Part shown: positions 36,286-49,200 of the stretch, piece by piece
How positions within the stretch are numbered: position 1 is the stretch's first letter
Layout: each line of letters begins with the position of its first letter
From: Mansonella perstans
Lineage: Eukaryota > Nematoda > Chromadorea > Rhabditida > Onchocercidae
NCBI GenBank assembly: GCA_037074765.1
Contig: JBAMDO010000039.1
Location: 248,001 to 312,000, forward strand
Direction of reading: 5' to 3'
Length of the DNA: 64,000 nt
Translations under genes and position numbers: made by a program
The notes under the pieces: generated by a model
What the model was told of the DNA's origin: nothing
The model's database searches: none
Seen by the model: the letters and a program-made list of their open reading frames with translations, nothing else

Positions 36286-36812
36286 GTACGCATCTCAAAT
36301 TTGGGTAATCAAACCTTTATTAGAAAAATTGGTTAATGGAAGAGTTACATGACAATTGCAAACAACGCATCAATAACTTAAATTTAATAAGACATTTGCT
36401 AGCACGATAAAAGCGTATAAATAATGATACTAAACCATTTGTCGGAATGAATAAACAGAAAATGGTATTGGTAGGAGGATTAACAGTTTATATAGTGAGT
36501 GAAGAGGGAAGATTAATGGCTTAATACAATGCCTTTGTTTGGTAGGATAGCGCAGTAACTGCTCATTTGCTAGTTTATGGTAGGAGAGAGGATTGACAGC
36601 GCAATACAAATCCTTTGTTGTATCAAATGGTAGAAGAGCATTTTCTTTACATGTAAATAAAGGATGTGACTTTAGATAACAACAAAAGATATGGAAAATA
36701 AATCTGAGGATTTTAAATGTCATTAACTGTCATTCATAATGTCATTAACGTTTATTTACAATTTGATTTGTTGGTTCATTGGCAGTTTCACGATATGATA
36801 GTTTGTGACAAT
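36286..36812 (-). repeat. Right arm of the inverted repeat
   Basis: Mirror copy of 35522-36040. The corresponding open frame runs 36723-36430 on the minus strand and is 97 codons long. Confidence 0.8.
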
Positions 36813-37658
36813 AGCTGTGTTGAAGCTATTCCAGAATTCTCTCCATAGTTTGATATCAGCACTGAAGGTTGGAAATGGTAACTTGGGTAAATTTATTGTT
36901 GAATGACAAACAGGTGCATAAGATATTCAACCACTTAAAATGTCAAATAATCATTTTTAACTTATAAAAGAATAAACAAAAATGTTTTTTAATTACTGCT
37001 TTATGAAAAAAATATTACTAATTATGGGCAATTATGAATGAAATAAATCATGAAATTATTGTTTTACATTTGAATCAAATTAATTACAGTTTCATTATGA
37101 ACTGGAATACTGAAGTAATACAAAGAATTGTTGAAAATAATTTCTTAAAGTGAAATTAAGTACGTATTATTGCAATTCGTATGGAATTATTTAAACTATG
37201 AAGTTCTTTTCATGTGATTGCATGATCATTTATGTGAACATAAATCGAGCTAGGACGAAAGTTTTCATAGAGTGCACGAGAAATAGCAACGAGTTTTACA
37301 AACACAATCGCGTTGATGGGATATGGTTGGGCTGGATCTTGGGTTTTGTGAGGGGCAGTGTTGGTAGGTTGATTTACGATTAAGTTTTTAATTCCGTTGT
37401 TTTTAGGTTTTTAATTCCATTATTTCCTAGTATGAAATTTTAGTTTCGTGAACGTGATATGTGATATATGAGATAGAATTCAGAGGCGTAATGAGTGTTT
37501 AATCATGTTGAGAGAACTTAATTGTTGGTTCACTCTGTTCTGAATTAATCGTGAATGAAAACGTGAAAGTTTGAAAAACGTAACAAGGCTTAAATAAAGA
37601 AAGACGCAGGGTTTCCATGTTCCTTAGGTTATAAAACTTTAGAGAAACTGAAAACAAG
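36813..37658. other. Intergenic, LUC7-like upstream region
   Basis: AT-rich sequence between the inverted repeat and the LUC7-like start. A CCTTAG about 32 nt before the ATG may be a trans-splice acceptor. The 61-codon open frame at 37198-37383 has no support. Confidence 0.5.
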
Positions 37659-40600
37659 ATGACGGCTGAAATGCGTGATATGATCAATCAGCTGATGGGA
37701 ACAAATCGAGCGGTGGAGGAAGGCCGACGTCTCGTACCGTACAATCATCATACAGTTTGCCGAGCTTTCCTTCTTGGTTGCTGTCCACATGAAATCCTGG
37801 CTGATACTCGTCTCGAATCGCTCGTCGCTTGTAATAAGGTGTGAACATAATTTATTCCTAATATGTCTGTTTTGATATGAATTATAAGTTAATCAAAAGT
37901 ATGTTATGCTTTCCAGCACGTTTATCTAAGTTTCAAGGAAATTTCACATAATTCGCTGTTTTGCATTAATGGTGAAATGTGATCCAGTCGCCTAGATAGA
38001 TGCCGTATGTACTTCAAGTAAATATATCGAGATAAATAACGAAGCGAATATTCGGATTATTTTCCATAGTTTCAGGTTCACGAAAGCGCTCACAAAGCTG
38101 ATTACGAGAACGCTCAGAAGCAACGCGATCATTTTTATGATATTGATGTATGTTGCAGTCATTTTTACGTTTAATGTTGGAAGTGGCATATTTTCAACCC
38201 AATTTTCTTTACTACCATTTTCGGGCGACATCTTAAGATCGTGTGTAATGAGTGACGCTGAGGCTTCTGTGCGGTTATACATCCGTTTTAGAAAAGATAT
38301 CTTCAGAGAACTTCTGTTTCTGTTTTTTACCAGTTATTTTGAGATTTTTAGCATTAGGGTGCTCCGAAGTTTTTTAATAGATGGTGCTGCATTGGCTAGT
38401 GCACACAGTTTTCAAAGAGCGTTTTTCTTGTCGGGAAAGTGGTAACAGAGTGAATGCGTATCAAACAATAGCATTGGCCGTTAATCTATTATCGGAACGA
38501 GTTGTTTAGTTTTCTTACTTTAGGTATTGTTGTTGTTTTATGCATGTGAAAGGGAGAGTGCCCTTCGTGCAAATACCGAGAAATCTTTCAATCATCGTTC
38601 GAAAAACATAATGGGAATTCGTATGTCCACTGTTGTTGAAATTTCTTTAGACCGTGAATGAAAAAAATTTGGAGAGAAATTGAGCTTTTTACTTCTTTCT
38701 GGCAGCATCTATGTCTCATTTTGAAGCATCAGTTTAAATCTCGAATTTTCGATCGTTAAATTAAAAACCGTGGTTCTGTTTGTCATTATCATGTAACAGT
38801 AGCAGAAAAAAAAAAGCATTGACGAATTGTGGGTGCAGCAGTGTAGAAATTTTCTCCCGGTAATGAAATTTTGCAGCTGATTGGATTTACCTGCAGCGTG
38901 CGCTTCCATCCCGGTTCAGCTCTTCTACTGATTGTCTGTTTTTGCCTTTTTTCTTTGCTCATTATTCTTTTTCCTATTCTCTTTTTGTTGTTCATTCTGT
39001 TTGCATCATGGAATTGTTCCTTCAGTTTGTTGTAGATTTATTGTGCCTCGTAATATTTTAACCAAAGATTAAAAAGAGAGTTAAAATTTCCAGGGTTTTG
39101 AAAGGTTGGAAGAAGCAATCCGTATCGTTGATAAAGAGATTGAACGAACAAAAGAGAAATTGAAGAAAGATTGCGAAAATGAAATTGATCAGGCGGAAAT
39201 TTTGAAGGTTTTTGTTTTTTCGAAATTTGTAATGAATTCCGAAAAGTAGTTCAATTTATAATGTTTTTATTATAGACGCAGATGATTGGGGAATTAGGCG
39301 AGAAGATTGGGACAACAATTGTGAAAATGGAAGCGCTGGGGAATGAAGGTAAGGTAGAAGAAGCGATGGAATTGTCGAAAACTATTGAAGAGTACAAAAG
39401 GAAAAAACGAGATCTTGAGGTAAAGCTCGTTTATTTTCTCCTTTATAGTTTATACTATGTTAAATTGGCACTCATATGTTCAGATTATTTATATTTTCTT
39501 ATGTAATACGCAAATATATCGTCTTGGATGCTTCCAGATTAAATTTTATCAAAGAAATATGAGATGTATTATTTTACAAGCATTAAACTGCTCAAGAAAG
39601 CACATCCAGTTGGCTGATTAAAAGCCAGTTACTCGGGATTCGAATATATTTATAACTTTTTTTATTTTATAGTTTTTTTAAAAATATATTTCCTTTTTGA
39701 GAATGATGTGCGAACGGTATTGAACACACCACAAGTAAGACTTCGTGTATGTGATATGTGTGGAGCACAACTCAGCTTAATGGAACATGAGACTCGTTTA
39801 GCTGATCATTATGGTGGTAAAATGCATTGTGGTATGGAAACTATTCGTGAGCAGTACAACGAAATGAAGGTTCTACCTGTAATTATTTATAAATTCCTGT
39901 TTTACTTTTAGTTTAGGGAGTTTTTGATCAGGTATGTCGAAGTCGGACAAGGGGAAGTATCAAATGGTGGTGGTTTGTAATGCTGCTTGCGGAATTTTTT
40001 AAATTCTCTAGGCGCTTTCTTTTATGCTGTTATAAATAATGATGATGTCAATATCATCAACAAGGTGTGACTGTTATTGTTTGCATCGGTTATTTTCATG
40101 ACACTTACAGCATTTTCATGATGCCATTTAGAATTATTTTTTGTAGAAAACAGTTGAGGAAAGACGTGCTGAATGGAAAAAGATTCGACTTGGTTTGGGA
40201 AGTCCACGAGATGACAGAAAGTAGGGTTTTTTTTTCGAATGCTGCCGTGAATTTTGATTATGCAAAATATAAAGAAATGCAAATGTTCATGAAATAATAA
40301 CAACAGTTACACCTTGTTGATGATATAATTCTGCCCTTTTCAGTGATCGCGACAGGCGAGATCGAGATCATCGTGCTCGGGAACGTGATTATGATTCTCG
40401 CGATCGAGAAAGAGATAGAGAGAGGGATCGGGACCGTGATCGTAATGGAGATCGTATGCGTGACAGAGACCGCGAACGACGGCGCAGGTTTAATTTTTCT
40501 ATTTAGTTTGAATTCCTTGATTTCTACATTTCATGCTGATGGTTTTATAAGATTTCAAGGTTTTACTTACTAATGTGCTGATGGTACATCGTAGGTTATG

Positions 40601-41263
40601 AAGTATATGAATAAAAGGGTGGAGTGATATGAATCCAATGTCTTGATAATTAATCCCTCAGAACCAAAATCTCTTAAAACCTTACAAGAAGTCTGAAATG
40701 TAGCTGGCTTATATTCCACTATTAAATCAAATCTTGCAGTCGTTCGCCACGACGTCGATCTCGTTCACCTCGCGCTTCTCGTGATCGAGATCGGGATTCG
40801 CGACGAAGCGATCGTGAAAGGTATTGCTGCAAATTTTTAGCAAAGCTTATTTGTTCAGATTTTATCGTTACTTCTAAAAGGGAGCATTTCCTTATTTTAA
40901 AAACTTTCTGTTAAAAACAAAAAATCGTTAAAAACGTTTTTCTTTGCGGATCGAGTGAATATTATAGAATATTATTAGGAAAAATCCAACTAATCGATAT
41001 TAGTTCTGGCGATTCTTAGAAAGAGAAGCATTACAATATGCTGATAATTACTTGTTCTGTACGGTTTTTATGCTGTTTTGTTCATATGAAGCATTGTAAT
41101 TGTTACGACGGCTATTCCTATTGCTAACATTTATGTCGGAAGTACTTGAATTTTAAATTTTAGTCAAAATGTGGTGCCTCTAGAACGGCAAAAAACGAAT
41201 TATATTCCAAAAAATATTAAAAAAAAATTCAATTTCAGACGCCGGAGTCGCGATCGCCGATAA
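37659..41263 (+). CDS. LUC7L: LUC7-like U1 snRNP-associated splicing factor
   Basis: LUC7 proteins sit on U1 snRNP and help choose 5' splice sites. Nine exons: 37659-37838, 38076-38147, 39094-39207, 39276-39419, 39702-39869, 40147-40220, 40344-40487, 40740-40820, 41239-41263. All phases chain; 333 residues. The N terminus (MRDMINQLMGT) is the family signature. Zinc finger 1 covers about residues 34-62 (VCRAFLLGCCPHEIL ... CNKVHES). A charged coiled coil follows (about 80-165). Zinc finger 2 has Cys187, Cys190, His206 and His212 (VCDMCGA ... RLADHYGGKMH). The tail is an RD/RE/RS repeat (DRDRRDRD, SRSPRRRSRSP) ending RSRDRR. A poly(A) signal AATAAA lies at 41438-41443. A splicing factor that shapes 5' splice-site choice in a window with two non-GT donors is a coincidence worth noting, nothing more. 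Confidence 0.95.
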
Positions 41264-41646
41264 AAACATTGTACTAGTTAAGTGTTAAATCCAATTCGTT
41301 AGTGTACATCGATTTTTCGGTTATTTTCTGATTCTACATACCTTTTGTTTTGTGCGGAATTACTGATTTGCGTTGACGATTTATGTGCTGCATATATGTT
41401 TTCCATGAATTTTATTTTTTATTATAACAAGCTTAGTAATAAACATAATATAAAGTTCAACGACGTGCTAGTCTTGTTGCCGCAAACCATTTGTTTTTGT
41501 GTTGCAAACCAGCTTGTTCGATTTCTTAAAGAAAAATGTTAATTGGCATGACAAGACTTCTGGAAATTTTACATTTAAAATTTAATTGAAGACGGAATGG
41601 AAAAAAAAAGACAGGAAACAGTCCGTGTGCTATGATGTAATAGGAA
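41264..41646. other. Convergent 3' UTR region
   Basis: Holds the LUC7-like 3' UTR with AATAAA at 41438 and, on the other strand, A-rich AATAAA-like sequence near 41411-41420 that could serve the small minus-strand gene. Confidence 0.5.
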
Positions 41647-42439
41647 TCAGTTGCTAGCTGCAGAGATAAGACAGACTTAAAAGCTTGAAAACGAAGCTTT
41701 TCTAAATGAGAGTAAAAGACTAAAGACTTACTTGTGAGCCTTTGATTTCTCGTCCTCTTTTCGAGCAATCGAGCCCGAAAGTTGAACGATGGTTGTGGTG
41801 GCGGCATTGACAATGAGACAACTTTGAATGTAGAAGTGCTGAAAATTCATTTTTCATGCGAAAATGAATACATATAACTGGGTTTGTTCTATACAGGATA
41901 TCTGTTATTACCTTGACAGGATGCCTTCTAAATTTATAATGCATTCAATAGAATTAAGGACAAGTACTAACTTAGTTTCCGACTTATATATACTTTCATT
42001 GAGTTTGACCACTTTACGGTTCTTCCGTTGTTTTTTCTTCTTTTTCATCTGTTTACCCTGGAAATGTTTTTTTTTCCATTTCAAGAAAATACGAATAAAA
42101 TACTCTACGAATGCACTGTTTAACATCTTCATTTCCTGATTTTTTCTGTCCTTTTAGTTTTTCAGTTTAGATAAAAATGATGAAAAATTAACGAATTAAA
42201 AATATACCTTTAAATTTGAAGTGTTTTCTGCTGCAGGCATTTCATATTGCATCTTCGATGAAACCTCTACTGGACTATCATCTTCACTCTCTTCTTCGAT
42301 TTCAATAAAATCTGGTAATCCTAAAAGACTATTTTCTGAACCTTTCAACAGAAAAAATATATAAGAATATGAAACATTGTAGCATGTATTAGTAAAGCAT
42401 GCACAAAACCAAACCCTCTGTTTTCTTTGTAGTTTCCAT
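41647..42439 (-). CDS. Unidentified acidic/basic small protein, second ORF of overlapping pair
   Basis: Six exons: 42439-42415, 42341-42208, 42057-41994, 41927-41912 (a 16-nt microexon), 41838-41732, 41657-41647. Phases chain; about 118 residues. The ATG shares one base with the TAA of the upstream gene (TAATG). Residues 10-50 are acidic (PDFIEIEEESEDD), followed by a strongly basic patch (KKKKKQRKNRKVVK) and a Pro- and Arg-rich tail (MPPPQPSFNFRARLLEKR). The pattern suits a nuclear or nucleolar protein. No family recognised. The last short exon is the weakest call. Reading past the GTAAGT donor instead would add a long hydrophobic tail. The exons could also be alternative 3' exons of the upstream gene. 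Confidence 0.45.
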
Positions 42440-43249
42440 TAAGCTTTTTCTATTCCCTGCTTCCATTTCTTATCGCTTTTTTGAAGTTTTTCTGCCCTGA
42501 TTAATTCGTTTTCCAAAAGGCTTAATTGCTCCTTTTTCTAAAATTTAATTAATAGATTTAAAAGAAAATAGTAAACAATTTTATTTGTAACGGCAGTCCT
42601 ACATATATTTGCATAATTGCAACATAAAAGGCTAGCAAGTAATATCAATAGATAGGAGTTGTATTGTGGATAGTCAATAGTTTTTTTTTTATAGGATTAA
42701 ACAATGGAACAGTGTTTCAATAATGTTTTCTGCTTTTTATAGCAACCATGCCATTGAAAAGAAGCGAAAATTGAGCTTTTGGTTTTAAATTTCTCCTTAA
42801 TGATAATCCTATAACTTGCCAAACTGCTTCACTTTTGAAAAATTGATTAAAGAACCTGCTTGACAAATTCTTCTAGATGATCTATGTTCCGGAATAAGCT
42901 TTCAAGTTGTTCAATTTGTTTGTTGATCGCTATTGCACTGTTACTAACAGCTTTTATATCTGTTCTCACCAGTTCACCCAATGTTTGTAACTCTTCAGCG
43001 ACAATAACACACTGTTCAACGCAACTTATCGTCTCTTTATCACAGCCGGTCTGAAACATCGATGGTCCATTATTTAATATGTGAAGAACTGAAAAAATTC
43101 AACAAATGAAAGCATTAAAGAAATATGGGAAATTAGGAACAAACCTTTAATGAAACAGCTGAAAGACAACTGGTAATATTGTTTGACAAAGTAGAAAGTT
43201 CGTTCTTAATAGCTTCCTTGGATGGTTCAGCACTGCCTGCATCCAACAT
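42439..43249 (-). CDS. Small coiled-coil protein, possibly BLOC-1 subunit 4 (cappuccino)-like
   Basis: Three exons: 43249-43145, 43050-42856, 42537-42439; phases chain, 132 residues. Almost entirely helical. It has heptad-like segments around residues 36-100 with NSAIAINKQIEQLESLF followed by RNIDHLEEFVKQ and LENELIRAEKL. The order of a central coiled coil, then an ID-LE-FV motif and an LE-AE tail resembles small BLOC-1 subunits. I suggest subunit 4 from that pattern alone, without alignment. A TACTAATTTATTTAG acceptor ends at 43257, 8 nt before the ATG, which fits spliced-leader addition. A short out-of-frame ATG lies between the acceptor and the chosen start. The stop overlaps the start of the next gene. 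Confidence 0.5.
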
Positions 43250-44322
43250 GCATAAACTAAATAAATTAGTACAAAGCAAACAAATAAACAAAATAACGCC
43301 CGCTCCATATCATTAAAATATCCTAGAATCATGGATATTTTCCTTAGGTCTAATAGCTTAACTTTTCCACATGAAAAAAGATATCTAAACGAGCGAAATA
43401 CACTGCTTCAAAATGTACAAGTTAAGGGATCTTTATTTTAAATTGAAAATGAAGAAATAACGAAAACAATGAAAAATAACATCTTTGTTATGCAATAAGT
43501 GAATGTGGGAATGAAAAGAGTGAGCATAATTGCCTGCAAAAACATAGAGCAAAATATAAATAAATGTTTAAAGCTTGGTAGACTGCTAAAAACCATCGAT
43601 CAAGTTGTAAATATAAATAGCTAATAACAAATAGATTAAAGTTTTACCGGACAAATACGAAAGACAGAAGCGAAGTAATCTTAAAATGGGGAAAGTGAAA
43701 GAATCTTAAAATGGAGATTTCAAAATCCACCACCAACTCTTTTTTTGATTGAATGCAGAGAGTAATGCGGAGTCCAATCCAAGTGAACAGATTCATAGCG
43801 AAAGACAGAATTAATGTTAACACAAATCCTTATTTCAGATTTTCTAAATTGGAAATATTCTTTTTCCTACAGCACAGACGAAATGAAAGATACTGTACTG
43901 AATAATCACGAAGCGATAGTGCACTATGAAGATTGAAAACAACACATTCACACAAATTTTTAGGATAAGTAAGATTTGAGAGGTCCATAATTCCGTGAAG
44001 AAATGTTTCCAACTCTTGAGGGCATTCGATAATCCGATGTTCGTAAATCAGCTTTAACCGTATCACCATCGTTCGAGAGTAACAACTAGAAACTAAATAT
44101 CAGCATATTTCATTGAATGATTACTAATTTACTAATTTATTCCCAACATAATTTGTTCTTTTCACTATCTAAGGTCAACAGAATTATGTACAATGATTTC
44201 TGGTTTGAATAATGAGAACGGACTGCTTTAAATATATTCAGTGAGGTCTATTCCAAACAAAATTCAGATCTTTATTTTCCCTATCTTTGGTTTACCTTCG
44301 CACAATAAACCAAGGAAATCAT
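43250..44322. other. Spacer between M6-like gene and small-gene pair
   Basis: Includes the M6-like 3' end with a minus-strand AATAAA at 44271-44276. The 79-codon minus-strand open frame at 43830-44069 lacks splice or family support. The gap of about 1 kb makes it unlikely that these neighbours form a tight operon. Confidence 0.5.
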
Positions 44323-46270
44323 CTACTGGTTTAAAGAAAAAAACACCGAGCATGAAATGTCCGATCAAAAATTTACCTCTCTTAACTCGAGATATTTCAA
44401 CCCACTGCTGATATGAGCATAGTTTGCTGCGCTGCACATCATAAAATGCTCCAGCCCTTTGATTATTATTAAGCATGAAATTAAACTAACCAAATACCAA
44501 GCAAACGCACTCCATGAAAGAGCACAGAACTGTTGCACATCGCCTCCGCAAAGCTTCAAGGACTTAAAAAAAATAACGTCAAATATAACCAGCAGGAACT
44601 TAACCTCCGATTCAAGAACAAATTATAAATTTTTCTTTTAGAAATTAAGACAGAAACATAGATTAACCCTTTAGCTAAACGCGTAATTTGGACTTTTTTT
44701 TTGCTGCCTTTTGCTTATATTAATTGATTTAAGTGGAGGTTAATTGAAAGTTAAGATAAATATGAGAATAATGATTCACTAATATGTTCCCTCATGAACT
44801 CTCTAATGTAAAAATGCAAAATATTTTCAAATAACTTGTTCATAACTTTTTCCTCAGCTTTTTAAAAAGAAAAAGTGAAGAAAACTTACATCTGTGTAGA
44901 ACTGCTGAGTGAATGGTTGAAAGAGTGAAAAATCAAGACAATCAGAATTGTTGAGTGATATCGATGAACACAAAAAGGTAAATATGTAGTACACGAAACA
45001 AAGAATAACCACAATTGCAAAACAAACATACCAACATATATTTAACAAATATGCAATTATCAAAGAAAATACATTTGCTAATTTTCCTCCCATACGACCA
45101 CGAATTCCTCTAAAAATATAAGATTATTGACTGGCACTCTTTAGTAATTACTGAATCTCGCAGCTGTTAACCACTTCGAGACTATTTTATATGGCTCATA
45201 TTCAGTTATTCGCAAAAAAAAAAGAAAAAAAAATAATTACAGTTGAATGAAAAAATGAAATATTCCTCTATTCAATTACACCAATAATCAATGTGATCTT
45301 TCAATGCAATGAGGATTTCAATTCCCTAGTAACTGTAATACAGCTACATTTAGCTATGTTTAATCCATGAAACAAAATGTATTCCGGTGGCGTTTATTGC
45401 TGTTTTCTTACCGAACTTTTACACTTATGTCTATAAATTGACTAATAAAATGAGTAATAAATTTCCCAGAAGTGCACAATTTGCATATGCTCACAATTTA
45501 TACCATGCGAAAGTTGATGAAAAATGAAAATCTATGAAAAGAAAAAACAAACAAAAAAAATAAATGAGATGTATATACCTATAAAGCTCTTTTCTTGTAG
45601 AACCCGTACTCATGATAGCAATAACAAGTAGTATTAGAGCTGTTATTGCCATTAACACCGCAACACAAACAAAAAATACTTGCACCTGTAAATGAAAAAG
45701 AATGAAATGAAATTTCCAATGAATTCTAATGAAAATTTCCTCCATGTTTGACATATCCTTCTGTTATTAATAGATTAAAAGTTATTACTGATTGAAAAAA
45801 CAGTAACAGAACAGCAAAACTTCATTTTGAAACCATATACATATTGATAGTCATGCTCAAATTACTTTTCGACTTTGCATCAAAAGATCAGTTGAATTAG
45901 ATGAAAAAAATTTTCTAAACGTAAGGCAGTACAAAAAATCTAGAAACGTATCATTGGGATTAAAGAAGGTATCGAAATGGTTTATATAAGAAACAAATCT
46001 GAAACGCTTGTAGATATAAGTGCACTTTTTGATGATCAAATTTATTACTTTAGCAAGCCATGGTACATTCTCCACGTTTAATATTCGACGTGCTTGTTCT
46101 ACGGATGCGTTGAATGCCCATGTCATAACCAGTGTAAAAAGGATTACACCAATAGCACACATAGATGTTGCAATGACAGAAGCATATGGTATTCGAGAAA
46201 GACATTCATCTCCAACACCATAATTTGTTTGTTTTCGATCATATTGCCGAAATATCGGGCGAAAGCCCAT
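44323..46270 (-). CDS. nmgp-1: M6/NMGP-family four-TM proteolipid (PLP/DM20/M6)
   Basis: Neuronal membrane glycoprotein of the myelin proteolipid family. Exons: 46270-46049, 45685-45579, 45109-44890, 44562-44377, then a terminal exon. Phases chain over 245 residues. TM1 contains the family signature IPYASVIATS (about 29-38). TM2 is in exon 2 (VCVAVLMAITALILLVIAI). TM3 is in exon 3 (NVFSLIIAYLLNICWYVCFAIV). TM4 is in exon 4 (WYLVSLISCLIIIKG), followed by SAANYAH, which matches the SANWAY motif after TM4. The extracellular loop between TM3 and TM4 has the paired cysteines (C-SSISLNNSDC ... LCGGDVQQFC). From CAG|TAG at 44325 the protein would stop at once. Use of the next AG two bases on would add about 13 residues (MISLVYCAK...). 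An AATAAA follows in either case. ATG 46270 is the first in frame after an AG at about 46300. Confidence 0.8.
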
Positions 46271-49200
46271 ATTATCGGTCAATTAATAAAACAATTACGG
46301 TCTACAGTACACCAACCCTAACCTGAAATGAACATCTATATTGTTTGATAGAGCAAAAAAAAAAAAAAGGAATCACATAAATATTATTGTTATTGCTCAA
46401 AATATAACTTAATATTACATTTATTTCAAAGAATCTTATAAAATATACAAAAAGAAAGAAAAGTGCTCGGGAAATTCTCAATCTAGCAGCATATACGCTT
46501 TCTCATTTCAATCTTTATTTATCATCAAAAAAGTTTCATGTTCTAATAGTTGCATGATTTTCTTACATTCCAATTTCCAAAAAAAACTTTTTTTGGAAAT
46601 TCGTGACTTTTTCTCAATTATTTCATCCTTATATTATCAAAAGTAAACTCTCAGATAATATCGTATTACAAAATTTTTAGCACTTCTGGCGTGTTGAATT
46701 ATTGAATAACGTTTCTCTTTTAGTCTCTATTTATCACCATATTATATTTACAACTCATCTCAAATGTTTTCCATGCCTTCCGACTTCTATTCATATCTCT
46801 AACCTCTTAACTCGGAACTTACTCCATTATTTACCGGAACCTTATAGTAAAAGTAAATTACCAGTAGTCACAATTCCTTCCGAAACACACATCCTCAAGT
46901 GTAACTTCAAACGGACTTAACACGGCCCTTCAATGCAATATTCCTGTACGATTCAGGTTGAAGTGGACGTGTGATTCAAATGATTCAAATGCCAACTTGG
47001 ATATTGAATCTAATTGCTAGTTTAGATTCAAACAATGTAAAGCACAACGATAAATAGTCAGTGTTTGAGATAAGTAATAATTAGTATCATAAAACATCTA
47101 ATAAACTAAACCAATCTTAGTAATTAAATAATATTGAGCAAAAAATTAATTATTTAAGTTATTTCTTTTATTTATCCATATTCTCCTCTCTATATTATTT
47201 ATATCATATGAGTTGGTTTTAATGGTAACTACAATTGATTAATATATTGTAGATTGGTTGCTTTAATTTCTAATACAAATCAAAATATGCGATAAATCGT
47301 AAATGTAAACACTAAAATTAGAAAATTTTATTTTAATGGGAAATTAAATCATTTCAACAAATTAATCCATTAGTATCAGTTATTATTTCCAAATAATTAG
47401 ACAATGAACAAACCAAAAAAATATGTCAAAAGTAATGCAATTTGCTGATCATTTTACTGAACTAGTACTATAACTAGTTGTTTACATGATTTTCTTCTTG
47501 TTTTTGCTTGTCGTTCATCCAAAACATTTGAACTTCAAAAATAGTTTTGAGCATGTTTTTATGGAACTATTATATACATTTATATTGACTGGAATAAAAT
47601 TGAAATTTATTAGCAAAATTTTTCCATCAAAATATGATTAAAAATGATAGATATTTCATTTAATTAAATTATCAAAAATATTTTTTTATTACATATTTAC
47701 TTGTTTTTGCTTCGATTCAGCCAATCTGCTAATCAATAAGTGGATCATGCTCACAATGATTCCTTCATTAAATTTCAATCCATAGTTTCAGTAGAAAGAT
47801 GATTTGTATGCATAATAGATTTTTTGATTTGTTGGAAATTTATAAAATCTAAACTCGAAAATGTGAATAACAAGTACCACAGTGCTTTTTGGTAATGACA
47901 TTATTAATAGCACTTAATAAACACTCAAAAACAAATATTATTAATAAAACATTTCGCTTGCATAAACAAAAAATATGCCTCTATATGTGCGTAAGCTAAT
48001 TCAGTATTACTCTCTTTCTTTTCTTCTTAAATAAATCAGATTTAGTATTTTTCATTGATTTCACTTTAACATTTTTAAAATTAAAAATAATTAATTCATT
48101 GAAGTATGCGTGTCACGAAAAAGAAATAATAAATGTGATGAATTGATGTAGTAAACTGAATGAAATGTCAACTATTTTCTTAAAAAGTACTAAAAATAGT
48201 ATGTCTAAAAATTATCATGCCGAAAAATAAGTTAGGAAATGCATTTCAACAAGAAAAAAATTTTTTGATTATTAAGATTAAATTTTTTTATTATTAAGTC
48301 TAATCTAAATGTTTTCTTTTCATTGCAATTTACCGTTTTTTCTATTTCTAATCATTTGTTCAAAATTGTTAAATTGTATCGCAATAATGCTGTTGAGGTC
48401 TAAATGATTTTAAACTTATTGCAATCTTCAAATTTTAAATTTCAAAGATTTTCACCTCCTTTAACAAAGTTATCTCTTAATATTGAGTGGAAATCATAAT
48501 TTTCAAATTAATTCCATCATCAGCAATGATGGCTTATAATTATTTACGTTCATTTTTAAATAATGAAAAACTAGCTTGAATCTAATGAATGCATATATTG
48601 TTTTCACACTTACTTGACGCAATGATTGAATGACATTGAGCATTACTTACGTGAAGATACGAGGAATGAAATGAATGATAGGTATGCATTAATTAATAAC
48701 TGACAATGCATCAATCAAACGATATGATGGTCAACAATTACTATGCACAAATTATACTGAATATGTTAAAAAATGACGAATTTCATATTTTCCTCCTTTT
48801 TTTCTTTCTATCACTTTGTTTGTTCTTTTTCTCTCCTAATTTTCGGTTTGTTTTTTATTTAACAAAAATTTTCTGTTCTTTTTTATAATTGGCTTCCTTA
48901 TAACTGAAAACTATATTTAATATAACATAAATTAGTGGGATCTTTGAATCGTCTATTTTATTTTTTTTATCTTCCATATCCTTGTATCATTTTCTTACTT
49001 TAGTCTGCTTTCGCCATTTCATTTTTCTATTTGATTTGCCATTTCGTTTTGCTTTTTCCCTTCATTTCTTTCCTCATCCATCATAGTTGAAATAGAAATG
49101 TCAAATGAACTGAGGTTCTATTGTTTTCCGATTATTTTTTTTTATGTGATGAAATTTTTTTTATTTGATGAAAAAATTTGAAATACAAAGAATTTTGCTT

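Larger units (their letters stand above)
35522..36812. mobile_element. Inverted-repeat (foldback-like) element, about 1.29 kb
   Basis: The arms, about 35522-36040 and 36286-36812, are inverted copies with high identity over about 510-525 nt. The outer ends read ATTGT-GCGAACTATCATATCG on the left and the mirror image on the right. The inner ends meet at GTGCGTACTC. Both arms contain the same open segment (encoding SHPLFTCKENA, DLYCAVNPLSYHKLA and so on) in opposite orientation. The spacer is about 245 nt. No target-site duplication is obvious and no transposase was recognised, so this may be a non-autonomous foldback element or a simple inverted duplication. Confidence 0.75.

Noticed and set aside
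46306..46318. TTAGGG-like sequence (GGTTAGGGTTGG on the minus strand)
   Set aside because: Single short occurrence, not a telomeric array.
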